From assembly GCA_002897115.2 (NCBI GenBank), contig BCIH01000001.1, positions 425,010 to 489,009 on the forward strand: 64,000 bases of DNA. Reading direction: 5' to 3'. The DNA comes from Prototheca cutis (taxonomy: Eukaryota; Chlorophyta; Trebouxiophyceae; Chlorellales; Chlorellaceae). How positions within the stretch are numbered: the stretch's first letter is position 1; each line of letters opens with the position of its first letter. The notes beneath the pieces are model-generated. The model searched no databases and was not told where the DNA came from. It saw nothing but the letters and a program-made list of their open reading frames with translations. Positions 32,201-44,542 of the stretch are shown in pieces. The translations under genes were made by a program, and so were the position numbers.

Positions 32201-32759
32201 GGACATGGAACTCGAAGGCCAGGTGGGTGTGGTGCAAGGGAATGGGTTATTGGGATGCTATGTTAGTAGGCTGAGATAGCATTGTGACTGGGGTATCAAA
32301 AGAGCACGGGGATATTGCGTGCCCCGCCCATGCCAGCAGACCCTCATGACCTTACCATACCCTTATCCCCCACACACACCCCCCCCCCCCCAAAAAAAAA
32401 ATGCGCTGAATAATCAGATCCGAGTGCTCGAGCGTGAGAAGGGCCTACTGGTACGTCTGCTGTTTGGGCAGCGGAATCAGGAGAGCACCGAGCAGGGACC
32501 TGAGACCTCTAGACCACTGAGACCTGTCAACAGCTTTTGATCTCCGGCGATGCCGAGCAATGCAGTCAAGGGTAGCGGCGGAGCCCATGCACACGCTCCT
32601 GGGATGCAGATTCGATGTCACAATGTGATTTCGCTGTTGCAAAGGCGCTGAAAATGACTCCGCCTGCACCAAGGCGGGCAAGGCTTGGTCGTGCATTTAC
32701 CTTTCTTTTCATTCCAGGGGTTCACGCCACCCAACCTTCCTACGGCACACCCTCCATGA
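28958..32759 (+). CDS. bZIP-type transcription factor with AT-hook and polyQ
   Basis: Six exons agree in phase: 28958-29042, 29425-31714, 31838-31910, 32097-32222, 32418-32450 and 32718-32759. The large exon is low-complexity (Q, G, P and A tracts) with a nuclear-signal-like KKRAR and an AT-hook, TARRRGRPKTT, at its end. Exon 4 has the basic region TRRIKNKISAAISRYRKMKR. It keeps the bZIP N-x7-R arrangement (N of KNK, R of SRY) followed by MELEGQ. Exon 5 gives IRVLEREKGLL and the last exon a proline-rich tail ending in AHPP. The leucine zipper is therefore only two to three heptads. It is expected to be a nuclear DNA-binding regulator. The DNA-binding call rests on the basic region and AT-hook, and the target is unknown. 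Confidence 0.78.
29180..29224. repeat. (CA)n microsatellite in intron 1 of the bZIP gene
   Basis: About 45 bases of CA/CG-CA repeat lie inside the intron spanning 29043-29424. Confidence 0.9.
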
Positions 32760-33268
32760 CTCTTGTCGAGTGCAACCATCTTTCTTGACTCTCCTGACAG
32801 ACTTGTCTATGATCACAATGTCGTCGTGCACATTGCATAACTACTTTCATGTGGAGACTGGTCTGGGCAAATGTACCTCTGCAGGCAAAAGGATTGAGTG
32901 TCCATTCTCTCCCAAATGGCCACGAGAGGGGGGGGGGGTCTCTCACGGCCACTCCCATGTTCCCCAAATTTTACTGCGGAACCAATTCCGAGCAGAGTCC
33001 ACTATGCAGATGCAGTGACACGCCAAAGCAGGGAGAAAAAAGCCTTTCACAATGGCGACTGCAACATTTTGAATGAAAAATCGTATTTGAGCGAGGCCTT
33101 GTTCAGGAGCCGGCATGGACTGCAGAGGCACCGACGGCGCTGGCAGGGTAAGCAAGCCTTTCGGCCCAGCACAAGACGGGCGCTCATCTTGCGATGGGAT
33201 GCAGCTGTCGCTCTTTCATTCGAGTGATGGATTAGTATGTACAAACACCCACCCTACCGCACCTGGTA
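32760..33268. other. Intergenic region between bZIP and N-terminal methyltransferase
   Basis: The two flanking genes are both on the plus strand. The stretch holds the bZIP 3' flank and the methyltransferase promoter. No gene was recognised. Confidence 0.5.
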
Positions 33269-34996
33269 ATGCCACAGACATACGAGTCGCCACAGGAGTT
33301 GTGGGATGAGGTGGCGGCTTCAAGGGCAGAGGGCAGCGGGCCCCGCTGGTACGCCGCGGCTGTGAACTACTGGGACGAGCAGGAGGCCAGCGACAATGGC
33401 GTGCTGGGGGGATTCGAGGACTTGTCTGGTGTTGACATCCAGGACAGCACACGCTTCCTGAAAAAAGTGAGCAGCGGGGGTGGAAAGGCCCACCGTGCCT
33501 TTTCCCCCGTATCTTGACCATCCCGTACTGGGTACTTGTTTTGTGTTGGTAACATGGCTGATTGAATCTTCTGTTATGTCTGTAGGTCCTGCAGCAGCGG
33601 CAAAAGAGTTCCGAAGAGAGCAGCACTGCCAACAGTCATCTCGTCGCAGCAGGTGAGACTGCGGCGCTGCCCCTCCTTCTGGACAGCATTGTCAAATGCA
33701 TGGTTATGTTGCACACAGCGAAGCCCTCTGTGATGGATGGATGTGCTTTGACCCACTGTGGGAGTGGTAACTCCTGGAAGCTGCAATGAAGCCAGCAACG
33801 CATGGCCCTCCAGCCCTGCACAGCGTCATTCGAGGACAGTCTCCAGAGTCGCCGCTCGAACAGGGCTGGTCTTGAAGCCGCCTTCCATACCTCTCCTGCA
33901 GACTGCGGCGCGGGCATTGGCAGGGTGGCGCAGAAGCTTCTACTACACTTTTACGAGCAAGTCGACCTCGTGGAGCCGTCTGGTATGTGGGTGGGTGGGT
34001 GGGTGTTGGGTTCCTTGCCCTTTCCAGGCACCACATAATTGATGGCACAAGGCCTGGACCGGTCGCTTGAAGTGACTGGTGATGGATTTGAAGCGCCTCT
34101 CAGCCAGATAGCATGCTCATACCACACACCTGTTCCCTTGCGGTGCAGCGCACCTGCTGCAAAAGGCCCGGGAGATTCTGGGGAGCGAGTCGGGCCTCAA
34201 GGCCGTGCCCAGCGGCCACCAGGCCGGCAACTTTTTCCAAGTGGGGCTGGAGGAATTTGACCCCGAACCTCAACGCTACGATGCCCTCTGGTGCCAGTGG
34301 GCCATCATGTACTTGACCGACGGTGCGGAGGGTGCACAGGGGGGCCTCTTGTGCGGGAGGGGGGTGGATGGAATGGCTGCTGCCTGAGCGGTTATGGGTG
34401 CATTGGGATGTTCTTCCCGGAGTTTTCTTCCCGCACAGGAGCATGGGGTTTGCCTGCCTTCACAAGGCAGTACGCTACTAAGCGCAGTCGTTCGTTGAAG
34501 TGCACTCGCTCACTCATGCTCTCCCAATCGAAAACACCACCTGCCCATAGAGGACGCCATTGCTTTCCTCAAGCGCTGCGCGGCGGCACTCAGGGCCAGC
34601 GGTGTGATTTTCATAAAGGAGAATGTTTGTGCAGACGGCTTTATTGTCGACCGTGATGACTGTAGCATCACGAGGTCTGTGTGGTTTGTGTGGGTGGACG
34701 GGGATTGCGGCTGGGATTCTGGCGGGCAGCACCTGGGGTGAGCTCACCGGCACCAGTGCTGCTGGTCCATCGACCTTGCGGTCAATGGCAGCAGAATGGT
34801 GGGACAGCACGAATCTGACTGCCGCCCCACCAATGCCACCAGGAGCCACAAGTACTACCTGGAGCTGTTTGCCAAGGCGGGACTGTCCCTGCAGAGCACG
34901 GCCATCCAGACCAAGTTTCCCACGATGCTCTACAAGGTGCGGATGTACGCGCTGGCGCCAGGCAAGCCGAGTCTCAGCAAGCAGGGGCAGGAGTAG
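33269..34996 (+). CDS. Alpha-N-terminal protein methyltransferase (NTMT1/NRMT-like)
   Basis: It methylates the alpha-amino group of proteins starting with X-Pro-Lys/Arg after Met removal, using S-adenosylmethionine. Six exons agree in phase: 33269-33466, 33586-33652, 33902-33982, 34149-34322, 34551-34674 and 34843-34996. Visible motifs are the family signature YWDEQEASDNGVLGGF, the SAM-binding loop DCGAGIGRVAQKLL with VDLVEPS, and ALWCQWAIMYLTDEDAIAFL. These are followed by SGVIFIKENV, DRDDCSITRS and YYLELFAKAGL. The serine/glutamine-rich insertion after FLKK is longer than in animal homologues. The predicted length is about 232 residues. Location is expected in nucleus or cytosol, as no targeting sequence is seen. 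Confidence 0.92.
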
Positions 34997-35523
34997 AGGA
35001 CGAGGCACGAGCACACACAGTGTCGAGGTACGAGCTGCAGCCCCTGCATCCCGCCTTGCTCCTTTCGTGTCCGTGACTGCCCTGTCCGCAAGGTTACAGG
35101 GATACATGCAAGCAGCCTGCGCCGGCAGTGGCCGCACACCGGCAAATGGACGCGCTGTTCATGGTCGTGGCAGTGCCTCCCAGCAGAAGACTGGTTGCCT
35201 GGACCCAGGAGCCCGGCCTCGAAGCGTGCTGCCGTGCACAGCACTCGAAATGAAAGATCTAGCTGGAAGAAAAGAGGGCGCATCCGAGCGCAATAAAAGG
35301 CATAGTGTTCCTATTGTTGTTCAATGCAGTGGTTGCCATGCATGACCAGTCGTCGCGACGGTCCCGTCATGAACCCCAGCAACCAGAGAATGACGCCAGG
35401 CGGCAAGGAAATTTTCCACGTGGTTTGAAAGGAAAGTCGGTATGGCAAGCCTGGCACCTCGACACTGCCTGTCCACACCCAAGGATCGCGTGCACGTGCT
35501 GCACACTTGGCCTCAACGGCTCC
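34997..35523. other. Convergent intergenic region
   Basis: It lies between the 3' ends of the methyltransferase (+) and the GT92 gene (-). No gene was recognised. Confidence 0.5.
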
Positions 35524-37415
35524 TCACGCAGCGCGGGCTGCAGAGTCCCCCGGCAGCGCTGCGCCCGCACAGGACGGCACGCCCAGCTCTATGCAGGCGG
35601 CCAGGGCGTCGACGCACGTTTCGCTGCTTGCACCGTCGATACGCTGCATGAAGTCTACGCCTTTGCGATTTCCCATGGCCGAACCTTCAAGGGTTTTATT
35701 GCGGGGCAGGGGGGTGTCTTTGGGGCGCAAAAGCCCGTCATGTCTTGAGGGAACATCCCCCTGCCACCTGGGGAACCATCTTTCTCATGCTGTCTCAAAA
35801 ACAGAAAACCAGTCCCCACTCTCACCCCGAGTCATCTTGGCCTGGTACTCCTCCAGGCTCTTGGTGGCATAGTGGTACAGAGACAGCCGGTCCGACCTGG
35901 GTGTCGTTAGATTACGGGGTTGGTGGTGGGAGTTGCAGGGCGGGCGGCCCCGAGTGGCCTCACCGTCGTTGCTCTGCTGCCACCCTGCCTAGGCCTCCCC
36001 ATCCCGTCCCTTCCTCCCACAAAACCCAACCCCCTAGCAGCCAAATGCCCATCTGTGCACTCCAGACACCACCCACGCACGCACCAGACTCTGGCGGTGA
36101 GTGCGCCGTCAACGGCCTCGCCGCCCGTGGTGATGGCCAGCTTGCCGCCCTGGTACTCAAAGTGGTGTGGGTCGGAGCTTGCTCCAACCACATACCGCGT
36201 GTTCACAATCGTCTTGATCTGATTGTGGGGAGGGGAGACCAATGAGGGAGGTGGGCTTGGGTCTGTGTGTCTCCAGGNCGAGGCATGATGCGTGGTCATT
36301 GCCGGGTCTCCGGACCCCCCCCTTCGGCACCCAACGCACACAAATGTCCAGACAAGATCAAAACCTGCACGCCAAATGACCAGCGGTGTGTTACCTGGCG
36401 GTTCTCCACATAGTCTGCTGGGGTGCAGGCCAGGAAACTGCGCAGCACACCGGCCTCTGGCCTGTGCTCGTGGCCCGAGCTGCCCAACAGCCGCCAGTTG
36501 ACTGCAAGGCCTGGCGCGGATTCAAAGTCGCGGAGCAGCGCCGGCAGGTCCCCCCGTGCCCGCTCGGCCGCCGCCAGCACCAGGAACTCGTCGACGTCCA
36601 TGAATGCCAAAAAGGTGTGATGCGGCGCCGCGTGTTGCAGGCACAGCTGGTAGAGCCGGACCTGCATCAGGGGCACCGTCACGGGGGTCACGCGCGGCAG
36701 GTAGTAGTACTCAACCTTTCCCGAGTTGATCAGGTCCTGCGTACCGGGATGGGGGCCTTGTTGTGTTTGGTAAGCAGTGAGGTGTGGAAAGGCGGGCTAG
36801 CTAGCCATCGTTGGGGCACTGACGGGATGGGAATCTGTCGTTTCAGATGGCGTGGGCCCCCCTAACACGCGCATGTCCCGGCAGACCCAACCAGGTCAGG
36901 CATGTGTTCCAAGTGGTGGCCAGAAGATGCAATGTCAGATCCAGTGTGCCCTTGCAACAGACATGATGCTGTTCATGGTGGCGCTCTCTGTGGGACCCAC
37001 CATCCCCGAGCAGAACCGCACCCTGGAGAGAAACCCCTCGTCACACCGCACGCACCACCAGGTACGGTTCGCTGGGTTCGGGGTTGTCGGTGTCAAAGAG
37101 ATAGATGCGGGAGACGCCCAGGCGTAGGTGGTACTCTGCCCACTCCAGCACGTCCCGCCCAGAGTCCTTGGCGGCCGTGCAGATGGCCAGGTACTCTGTT
37201 TCCTGGTCGCTGGCATCCTGGCTGCCACCCTGGGCCCGCTGCAGGTCGGCCTGGTCCTGTTGCAACAGCTTCTTCTCAGGCAGGCCATTGGGATGCCGGT
37301 CATGGCGCCATGGCGCTCCAGACGGCGCGTCATGCCCAAGTGCGCAGGCTTGGAACAGAGCCAGCAGCGCCAGCACGTGCAGACAGGCCATCGCAGGTGG
37401 GCCGTCCCGCACCAC
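35524..37415 (-). CDS. GT92-family glycosyltransferase (DUF23)
   Basis: It probably transfers galactose or a related sugar to glycans in the Golgi. Five exons agree in phase: 37415-37056, 36736-36395, 36218-36085, 35896-35826 and 35684-35524, giving about 355 residues. The N-terminus has a signal anchor (MACLHVLALLALFQACALG). It is followed by YLAICTAAKDSGRDVLEWAE and LGVSRIYLFDTDNPEPSEPY, the classic GT92 start. FLAFMDVDEFLVL carries the DxD metal site. NTRYVVGASSDPHHFEY and LYHYATKSLEEYQAKMTRG are further family blocks. The start at 37415 is the first ATG. One at 37391 directly before the hydrophobic segment is equally plausible. Donor and sugar specificity cannot be read from the sequence. 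Confidence 0.88.
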
Positions 37416-38108
37416 TGCAGATCTTTGTGTGGTATGAGCGGCGACCCTACATCGTCATGTTACGTACCACCCCTACATGACTTGGCTGGGCCGCGGGGGA
37501 CCTGGAGGCTGCGATACCCTACGCGGAGGACCAGAGCGACCGACCGAACACCCAGCCCGTGCAAGGCAAGCCCTTGGACCTCCTGCACCGATGTGGCCCC
37601 CGGTATACAATGACAAGGGCAGGGACAAAATGGAGTGCAGTTTGCTGTAGTGTTTCTGGGGGGCATGCTTTCCACGNGGCCGCGAGGTCCGCTTCCCGAG
37701 CAAGTCGGGCTTCGTGCGGATCTTCAAATCTTGCAACACGGCACGGAACTGCCCTGCTTCGTGGACACGCTATGAACTGCTGCAGTCCAGTGTGCGACCA
37801 TTATCCTTGTGTACATGTAAATATGCACAGTCGCTGTAGGACCTGAGCCCACACCGTCGGGTCAGGGACTGACACTGAAGGGCGCTTGCTCCCTCTTGGC
37901 TTCTTGGGATTTCATGGATCAGGGCGCGCACGTACACGCCTGGTCCTTGAGGTTCTGCACTCGGTGAAATAGGTATGCTATATGGATGTTGTGTGGGGCG
38001 TGGCGGGCGCGCCGACGTGGCTGCAGGCGTGGAATCGTGCCATTGTGCTCCGCACACCCGTGCTCCACTGGCATGCCCGGCACCCTCTCTTGCGCAGGGC
38101 TAGGCGGG
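37416..38108. promoter_or_regulatory. Divergent promoter region (GT92 / Q-rich gene)
   Basis: It separates head-to-head start codons and must contain both promoters. No element was identified. An upstream non-coding exon of the Q-rich gene could end here, since a CAG acceptor-like site lies just before 38109. Confidence 0.45.
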
Positions 38109-41100
38109 ATGGGGGACAGCTGGCCCCATCCATACACTTCCGGAAATGGCATGGGTCATGCCAGCCTGGAATCCTCCTCCGGACCCCCTCCCACGGTACC
38201 CATGGGCCCATCCGGGGCCGTGCCCGGGGTCGGCAATCCGGCTTCCGATGGCTTCTCGGCCCCGGCCCGGGTGTCCCGGGCCTACAACTCCCTGCTGGCT
38301 CAACTCCCCAGCTCCGTTCGGCAAAAAGTGTCCAGCCAGTTGGTCATGATGACCGCCGCGCTGCGCCAGCGGGGGGTGACCAGCCTGGAGGCCGCGACCA
38401 TGGTGGTGCAGCAGCAGCTCCTGCCCCGCATGCAACAGGCGCTGAGCCGCGTGCACGCACACCGTGCCATGCAGGCCGGCATTTCTACAGTGACGCAGGG
38501 CCCTGGCGGCGCGGGCATCCTGGGAGACGTCACGGGAACCGATCTGGCCGGAGTGGCGGGGACACCGCCGCCGGCGCTGGCGGGCGTGCCGGGCTATGCG
38601 CAGGCCGGAGGTGCTGGCATGGGCATGCCGGGAGGCCTGCAGCAGCAGGGCATGCCCGGAATGGGCACGCAGCAGCAGCCGTCGCTGGCGGGAATCTTTG
38701 CGCAGGCGGCGGGGCAAGGGGCCTCGGGCGCGCGCCATTCCCCCACGACACAGAGCCGCTACGCCGGCGTGCCAGGCACTGCGCCGCCGCAGCCGCAGAT
38801 GGGCCAAGTTCAGGGCCCTGCGGCATTGATGGCAAGACCTGGGGGCCCTCAGTTTGGCGGCGGCCTGGATCCCGAACGAGCTCGTTATCCCGGGCCCGCT
38901 GCCGTGCAGTTCTCATACGCTCCGACGCCCCAGCAACAGCAGCAGCAGCAGCAGCAGCTCCTGTACCAGCAGCAGCAGCAGGCAGCACACCACAGCATGC
39001 TGGGTTTCGGGGGCGACCCCACGCTGCCCATGATTCAGACGCCACCGTACGCCGGTGGGCAGGCTGCGGCGCTGGCCGGCCAAATGCCCGGCAGCCTGGC
39101 CATGGGCAGGGCCCCCAGCCGGCCATCCATGGGCATGGACGGCCTGCGGCAGCAGCAGCAGGGGGGGGCCATGCGGTACGGAGCCGCCGATGCCGGGTCA
39201 GCCTACGCCGCGGGCCGCCTGGGGTCCATGGACCGAGTCCTCGCCGGCGGTGCTGGGACAACGCTGACTAGACAAGCGGGGCCTGCGGGTGCGTTTGGTG
39301 CTGGGCCTGCGACGGCAGGGGCCGTGCCTTCCTGGGGCAACTCCAGCAGCCTGCCGCTGGACGGCGCGGGGTCACTGCCGATGCGCATGGGCAGCCCGGC
39401 CCTAGGAGGAGAAGGTCTTGTCCCCGGAGCCGCGCCCACTCCTGGCTCGGTGGCTGGGCTGTATGCGACAAGCCAACAGCAGCAACGGATGCTGCGTGCT
39501 AGTCTGCAGCAGCAGCAGGTGGCGGCGGCACAGCAGCAGCGGCAGTCTGGCTGGTACGGCACATGGGGCGAGGGCGCCGGGGACGAAATGTTGCTGGGTG
39601 CGCCAGCGGCGACGGCCAGCTCGGCCAGTCCGATGGCAGCGGGCGGGGTATCGTCGGAGCGCCACGGGCAGACGGGCGGCGACCGGTCGTCCCCGGCGAT
39701 CGGCCGTGGATCTTCCTCAGGACATGGCGGTACCCTGGGTCCTGAAGGTGTGCCGTCTGCGTCCGGCAGCCCTGCCCTGGGGTACGCCCACTTTGCGGGC
39801 CAGACGGCGGCATCCGCTCGTGGACTTGGCTCGACGCCCCCACTGTCCAGCCTGATGCCGGGTGCCGGTGCGCAGCTCGACCCCAGCAGCGGAAGGACGA
39901 TCATCACGGCAAGTACAGCAGTGGCGCAACAGCAGCAGTACTTGGTCCAGGGGAGCTCGGCGGCAATAGCTCAAGGCGCTTCCTGGGCCGGCGCCAGCGG
40001 CGGTGGGACCGTGCCGGCGATGCTCCAGCGGGCGGCCTCGCTGTCTCAGCAACTCCAGCAGCAGCAGCAGCAGCAGTGGAGGTCGCAGGCAGCCACGATG
40101 CTGCCGCAGTCGTCGACTGGGGCGCTCCATTCGCAGCAGCAGCAGCAGGCACAGGGCATGGCGTCGGTGGGCACGCCGCAGGACATCACCGCCGCGGCCT
40201 GGGGCATGCGGCGGGGCTACACGGGCCTTGGAGTGCCAGCTGGTGCCACCACAGGCCATGCATCGTATCCGCTCGGTACCACGATGGTTGACCCTCTCAC
40301 CGGCGCACTGTCGGCACCTCTGACCCAGCACCAGCAGCTTCCCGGCGGTGCAGCGTATGGCAGCCATCTGTCGGCCAGTGGTGGACTCCCTGCCACCACC
40401 TCTTCCTTGCCCATCCCAGACACCCAGCCACACTTACAGCAGCAGCAGTTTGGCAACGAGCGGGGGGCTGGTGGGGCGGTAGACGGCCCGGCCGGCGCGC
40501 CCCTACGGGCGCCCTTGCCGTTGGCCCCCAGCAACTGGGCTCCGTCGCAAAACTCCCAGCAACAGCAGCAGCAGCAGGCGCACCAGCACGCTGCGCAGCC
40601 AGCGCCAGAGGACAACACAGCCGCTACAAAGGCCGGCCCTGCCGTTCCAACTGGACGGACGGGCCACTCCGGCACCGCACCTGCAACGCCACGGCGGCAG
40701 CTGCGTATGCTGTCGCAGCAGGAGGGTGTGACGCAGGCGGTCGAGCGCTACTGGCGGACCGCGCTGGCGGTGCCGGCAAGAAAACGCGCCCGTCGTGCTG
40801 CGATGGAGCTGGTCGACCAGCGGATGGCCNAGGTGTGCAGAGGGTTTTGTGTTCTGTGTGTCTCGTCGGGTTGGTGAGTCCGAGGCGGCGGAGCCGTGTC
40901 GACACTGTTGAGTCGCCCCCGGACACACTCCCCAGCGGTCCAGCAAAGTCCCCCAGGCGACTGGACCCCATCAAACCCCGAGCCCAACACCCCCTTTGCA
41001 GCGGCAGGACGCGCTGCAACGGTACCGTGCTCGTGTAGCGCTGCTGAAAGAGCTGTTTGATGGTGCCGCGGCCGAGGACTGCGGGCTGCTCCAGGCTGAG

Positions 41101-41511
41101 GCTGAAGGCCAGACACCCGGACAGGTGGCAGTCCGAGAGGCGGTGCAGGCCCGGGGCGGCATGGGTGCGCTGGCCGCTCTGGCTGCGGGTGGGCGGGAAG
41201 AGGGTACCGTCCTGGTTGTCAAGCCTTGTGCGGAAGACGTGCTACCTATGCTCGTCACGGGACCCACAGAAGACGGTGCGGCACTGGTGGTCAGCGGCCC
41301 ACCAAGCACGGCCAAAGGTGGTGCCAAGGAAGTGCAGCGGGCTGGCGACGGTGAAACCCGACTTTCAAAGCTCCCGACAGCCAACGACACCACGCCTGCA
41401 CCCGGGGACGAATGCGAAGGCAAGGACCGAGGCAGCCCCCGACCCGAGACGCCAGTGTGTTGGGTGGAGCATCTGCCCCCTCTAGATGACACGCTCGCTA
41501 TTGCCCTGTGA
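38109..41511 (+). CDS. Large glutamine-rich protein, putative transcriptional co-regulator
   Basis: Two exons (38109-40832 and 41002-41511) join in phase 0 to give about 1077 residues. The first 70 or so conserved-looking residues include SRAYNSLLAQLPSSVRQKV and a helical segment with AATMVVQQQLLPRMQQAL. Most of the rest is low-complexity: many polyQ runs (up to about nine), with glycine, alanine, proline and serine. A basic helical block follows near the exon junction (VERYWRTALAVPARKRARRA, then RQDALQRYRARVALLKELF) and looks like the conserved C-terminal core. No enzyme domain was seen. The composition is that of a nuclear co-activator subunit, but I cannot name the family. Upstream in-frame sequence exists from 37986. 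The start at 38109 was chosen because it follows an acceptor-like CAG. Confidence 0.65.
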
Positions 41512-41773
41512 CATGACCCTGCTGTTGTTGTGATGGACGCTCTGGTGACCGGTTTGGCGGGACCGTCGGTGTGGCAATGTGCCCCAAGCTTGCCAACAAG
41601 GCGCGTGGCGCAGCGCAGAGTAGCGTTTGCATGGAGCTACAAGGAACCTTGCTGACGCGGCAGCAGCATGCATGTGCGTGCTCGCCCGGGGTGGTTACAG
41701 GGGCCCACACACCTTTTTTTCTCCTCTGCCAAAAGAAAAACTGTACAAGCATGCAAGCTGCGTCGCTGCGGCA

Positions 41774-43643
41774 CTAGAACCTTGACAGGACCTTGAACTC
41801 CTCGTCCTCCATCACACGCACCGTCTGGAGGTGGGAAGGAGAAGAAAGATTTCGATGGGTGTTGCTGGGTTTTGCCATTGACAAGAAACTCCTAGCCTGG
41901 CAGGCGGTGGGCTCCCCCTGGCTCTTTTGGCTTTTCAAACCAATCACCCTGCTATCCCAGCACAGGGCCACCTGCCGTCCCCATTCCGACAATACAACGA
42001 CGAAATTCAAACTGACCTCGACGCCCGGCAGGTGCTGCTTGATGGCGTCCAGGATCTTCTTGCCTTGCTCCCGCTGCTCGCGGGACAGCGGCACGTAGGG
42101 CAGCCGGAACACGGGCTTGACCAGCCCGCACATCGCCATGGCCGTGTTGCTGTTGTGGAAGGGGTTTTGTGGCTGGGTTTGGCAGAGGAAAGAACGACCG
42201 AAGCAATGATGTGGGTCATCAGGGACGGCAACTCCACCCTTGCCTCTGCAATGCCACCCCTCCTACTCACAGGCCAATGGGGTTGGGCTCGATGAATAGC
42301 CAGGTCATGAGGTCCTTGAGCTGCTGGTTGAGCTCTGGGTTAGCCTCCGACATCAGCGAGACAAAGGCGCCGGGCACGAGGTTGCTCGTCACCGAGATGA
42401 CACCCTGCATTGGATTAGGGTTAGGGATGCTGGTTGGAAGAGAATCAAACGTGCATGGATGCTTCTTGGCGAGAGTCCAGGCCAGCCCTGCCTGAGCGAC
42501 ACACACGACAGTCTTGACAAGCACACTCCTTTGGTCTGGTCGGCACCCCCCCCAACCCCACCCTACCCTATTCCTTTCCTAGGTACACACAAAACACAAA
42601 ACACAAAACACCTATTGCGAACAAGGCAAACACACCAGAGATCCGTGGGCGTGCCTGCCCTCGTGCGCTTCGTCATCATTGCCAGACCAGCACGGCACGC
42701 CCTTGGCGACGTACGCGCCGATGCGCGCGTTGCCCGTGCACTCCTTGACGCCCAGCAGCGTCGGGTGGCGGGCGGCCAGGTCAAGGATGACATCATCCGG
42801 AATGTCCTGTCCCGTGCGGCCTGGGACGTTGTAGATGATGGCGGGGCCCTCGGCCAGCACGGCGTCAAAGTGTGTGCGCAGCCCGGCAGCCGAGGTCTTG
42901 CCGTAGTAGGGGTTGATCTGCAGCGACGCGTGCATGCCCACCGCAAAGCCCTGCTCCGTTGCGTGCACGGCCTCACGAGTGCTGTTTGAGCCCGTGTTGC
43001 CCACCACCGCCAGCCGGTTGCCAAAGACATTGACAGTATGCGCAATGAGCATGATGTGCTCGTCCCACGACATCAGCTGGCCCTCGCCCGTCGTACCGCC
43101 GACAATCACGCCATCCACGCCTGCAGCCGCCTGAGCCTCCAACAACGCATCGTACGTAGGCAGGTCAAACTTGCCATCGGCAAGGTAGGGCGTCTTGATG
43201 GCTGCAGAAGCAGTGGGCGTGGATTTGAGGTTGGCATGTGGATGGGTGGGGTTCGTGTGGACGTGGGGGGCAATTTGTGTGTATCTCTTCCTGCACGTGC
43301 AGCCAAGTCATACGATGATAAAAAGCAAATACCCAAGCATGAAAAACGATTCCTGCGCCAGGCGTCAAGTTTTCCCAGCGAAAAAAACCCGTTAGTAATA
43401 TCACTGGGCCCACCGCCATGGGCTCTCNTGGTGACCAACCGCCCAAACACACCTCGCCAACATGCCTGTAATGCACTTCATCTTCTGCAGCTTGGCAGTG
43501 GCGGTCTCGGTCTCCTCCACGCCCCGAGCCGGCGCTAGCACGGCCGTTGTTACCCGACGGGTGTGCCCGGTTCTGCATGCCCGAGCGGGGCAGGCCACCG
43601 TGGCGGGGGCCTGGGCCCCGACCACTGGCGCACTTCGCAGCAT
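41774..43643 (-). CDS. DAPA: 4-hydroxy-tetrahydrodipicolinate synthase (DHDPS), plastid
   Basis: It condenses pyruvate with aspartate semialdehyde, the first committed step of lysine synthesis in the plastid. Five exons agree in phase: 43643-43451, 43201-42636, 42404-42271, 42149-42017 and 41824-41774. The N-terminal 55 residues are rich in A, R, T and V, like a transit peptide. Visible motifs are [32 protein letters not shown] and [18 protein letters not shown]. The Schiff-base tyrosine and lysine lie in [14 protein letters not shown] and [27 protein letters not shown] and EPNPIGLNTAMAM complete the plant-type pattern. The donor of exon 1 (T|GTGTTT) is inferred from phase. The gene is head-to-head with the ribonucleotide reductase gene. 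Confidence 0.94.
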
Positions 43644-44542
43644 TGCGACCTGGCCGCGACGAATTCCCGCGTCGATGCTGATACTTGCAATGGACAAATC
43701 TTGATGTGAATGCAAGACGAAAACCGACTGCAACGATGTGTACTGGTGGTGCCGATGTAGGGGAGATTTGCGCGACCTCAGCTTTGTTTGTCACGTGCAT
43801 GCCATGCATGCGATCGGGGAAAGGGATTGCAGGTTTTCGCCACCACAGCATGCCGTGGCCATGGGCGCTGTCACTTCCGCCAGGCTTAGTCAGACGGGTA
43901 CCTTGTCTTCGCACTCGCTCCAAAGACTCGTCAAGGAAAATACGCAACCTTGAAGAATCATTCTGGGAGGCATGCAGAGACACGCCCTTTTATCAGGGAC
44001 TTTGATGGCGCTGTTGGAGGGCATGGTGTTGTGAGCATGGGACGTCTGTGGGGTCTGGGAAACAGATTAATCCGCGCTTGTTGGCATATCGCAGCAGCGC
44101 GTGTGGTGAAGGGGATATCTCAGCTTGTGGAAGTGAAAATGAAGGCGTTTCGGTCTGTGCCATGATGACCTTCCTTCCTGGCACCAGTTCCCCGGCATTC
44201 CCGAGCAGAAGTGTCTCCACACACCCTGGACCCGCAGGTCCCGTCACTGAAAACGCACAACAAGAATCTGCCTGACGCACATCGCAGGCTACGTGTCACA
44301 ATGAACCGCCAGTGAGCCCGTGGATGACGCGCGTCCAGTGAGCGTGACGCAATATGCGGCCAAGGATGATTTTTTTTTTGAAAACAGGGAAGAAAGTTGG
44401 CCCGCAGCTCAAAAGCTAGCTACATCACCGCCACCAAGCGCCTGAACTCATCAATCCTGCCAAGTAGTCCACTGCCAAAGCACGAACTGCGCATCATTTA
44501 CTTGATCGATTTCTTCTCGTCAAGGAGTGCAGCCCCGTTACC
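43644..44542. promoter_or_regulatory. Divergent promoter region (DHDPS / ribonucleotide reductase R2)
   Basis: About 0.9 kb lies between head-to-head start codons. It contains scattered short frames without domains. No canonical E2F site was noticed in the 260 bases upstream of the ribonucleotide reductase start. Confidence 0.45.
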
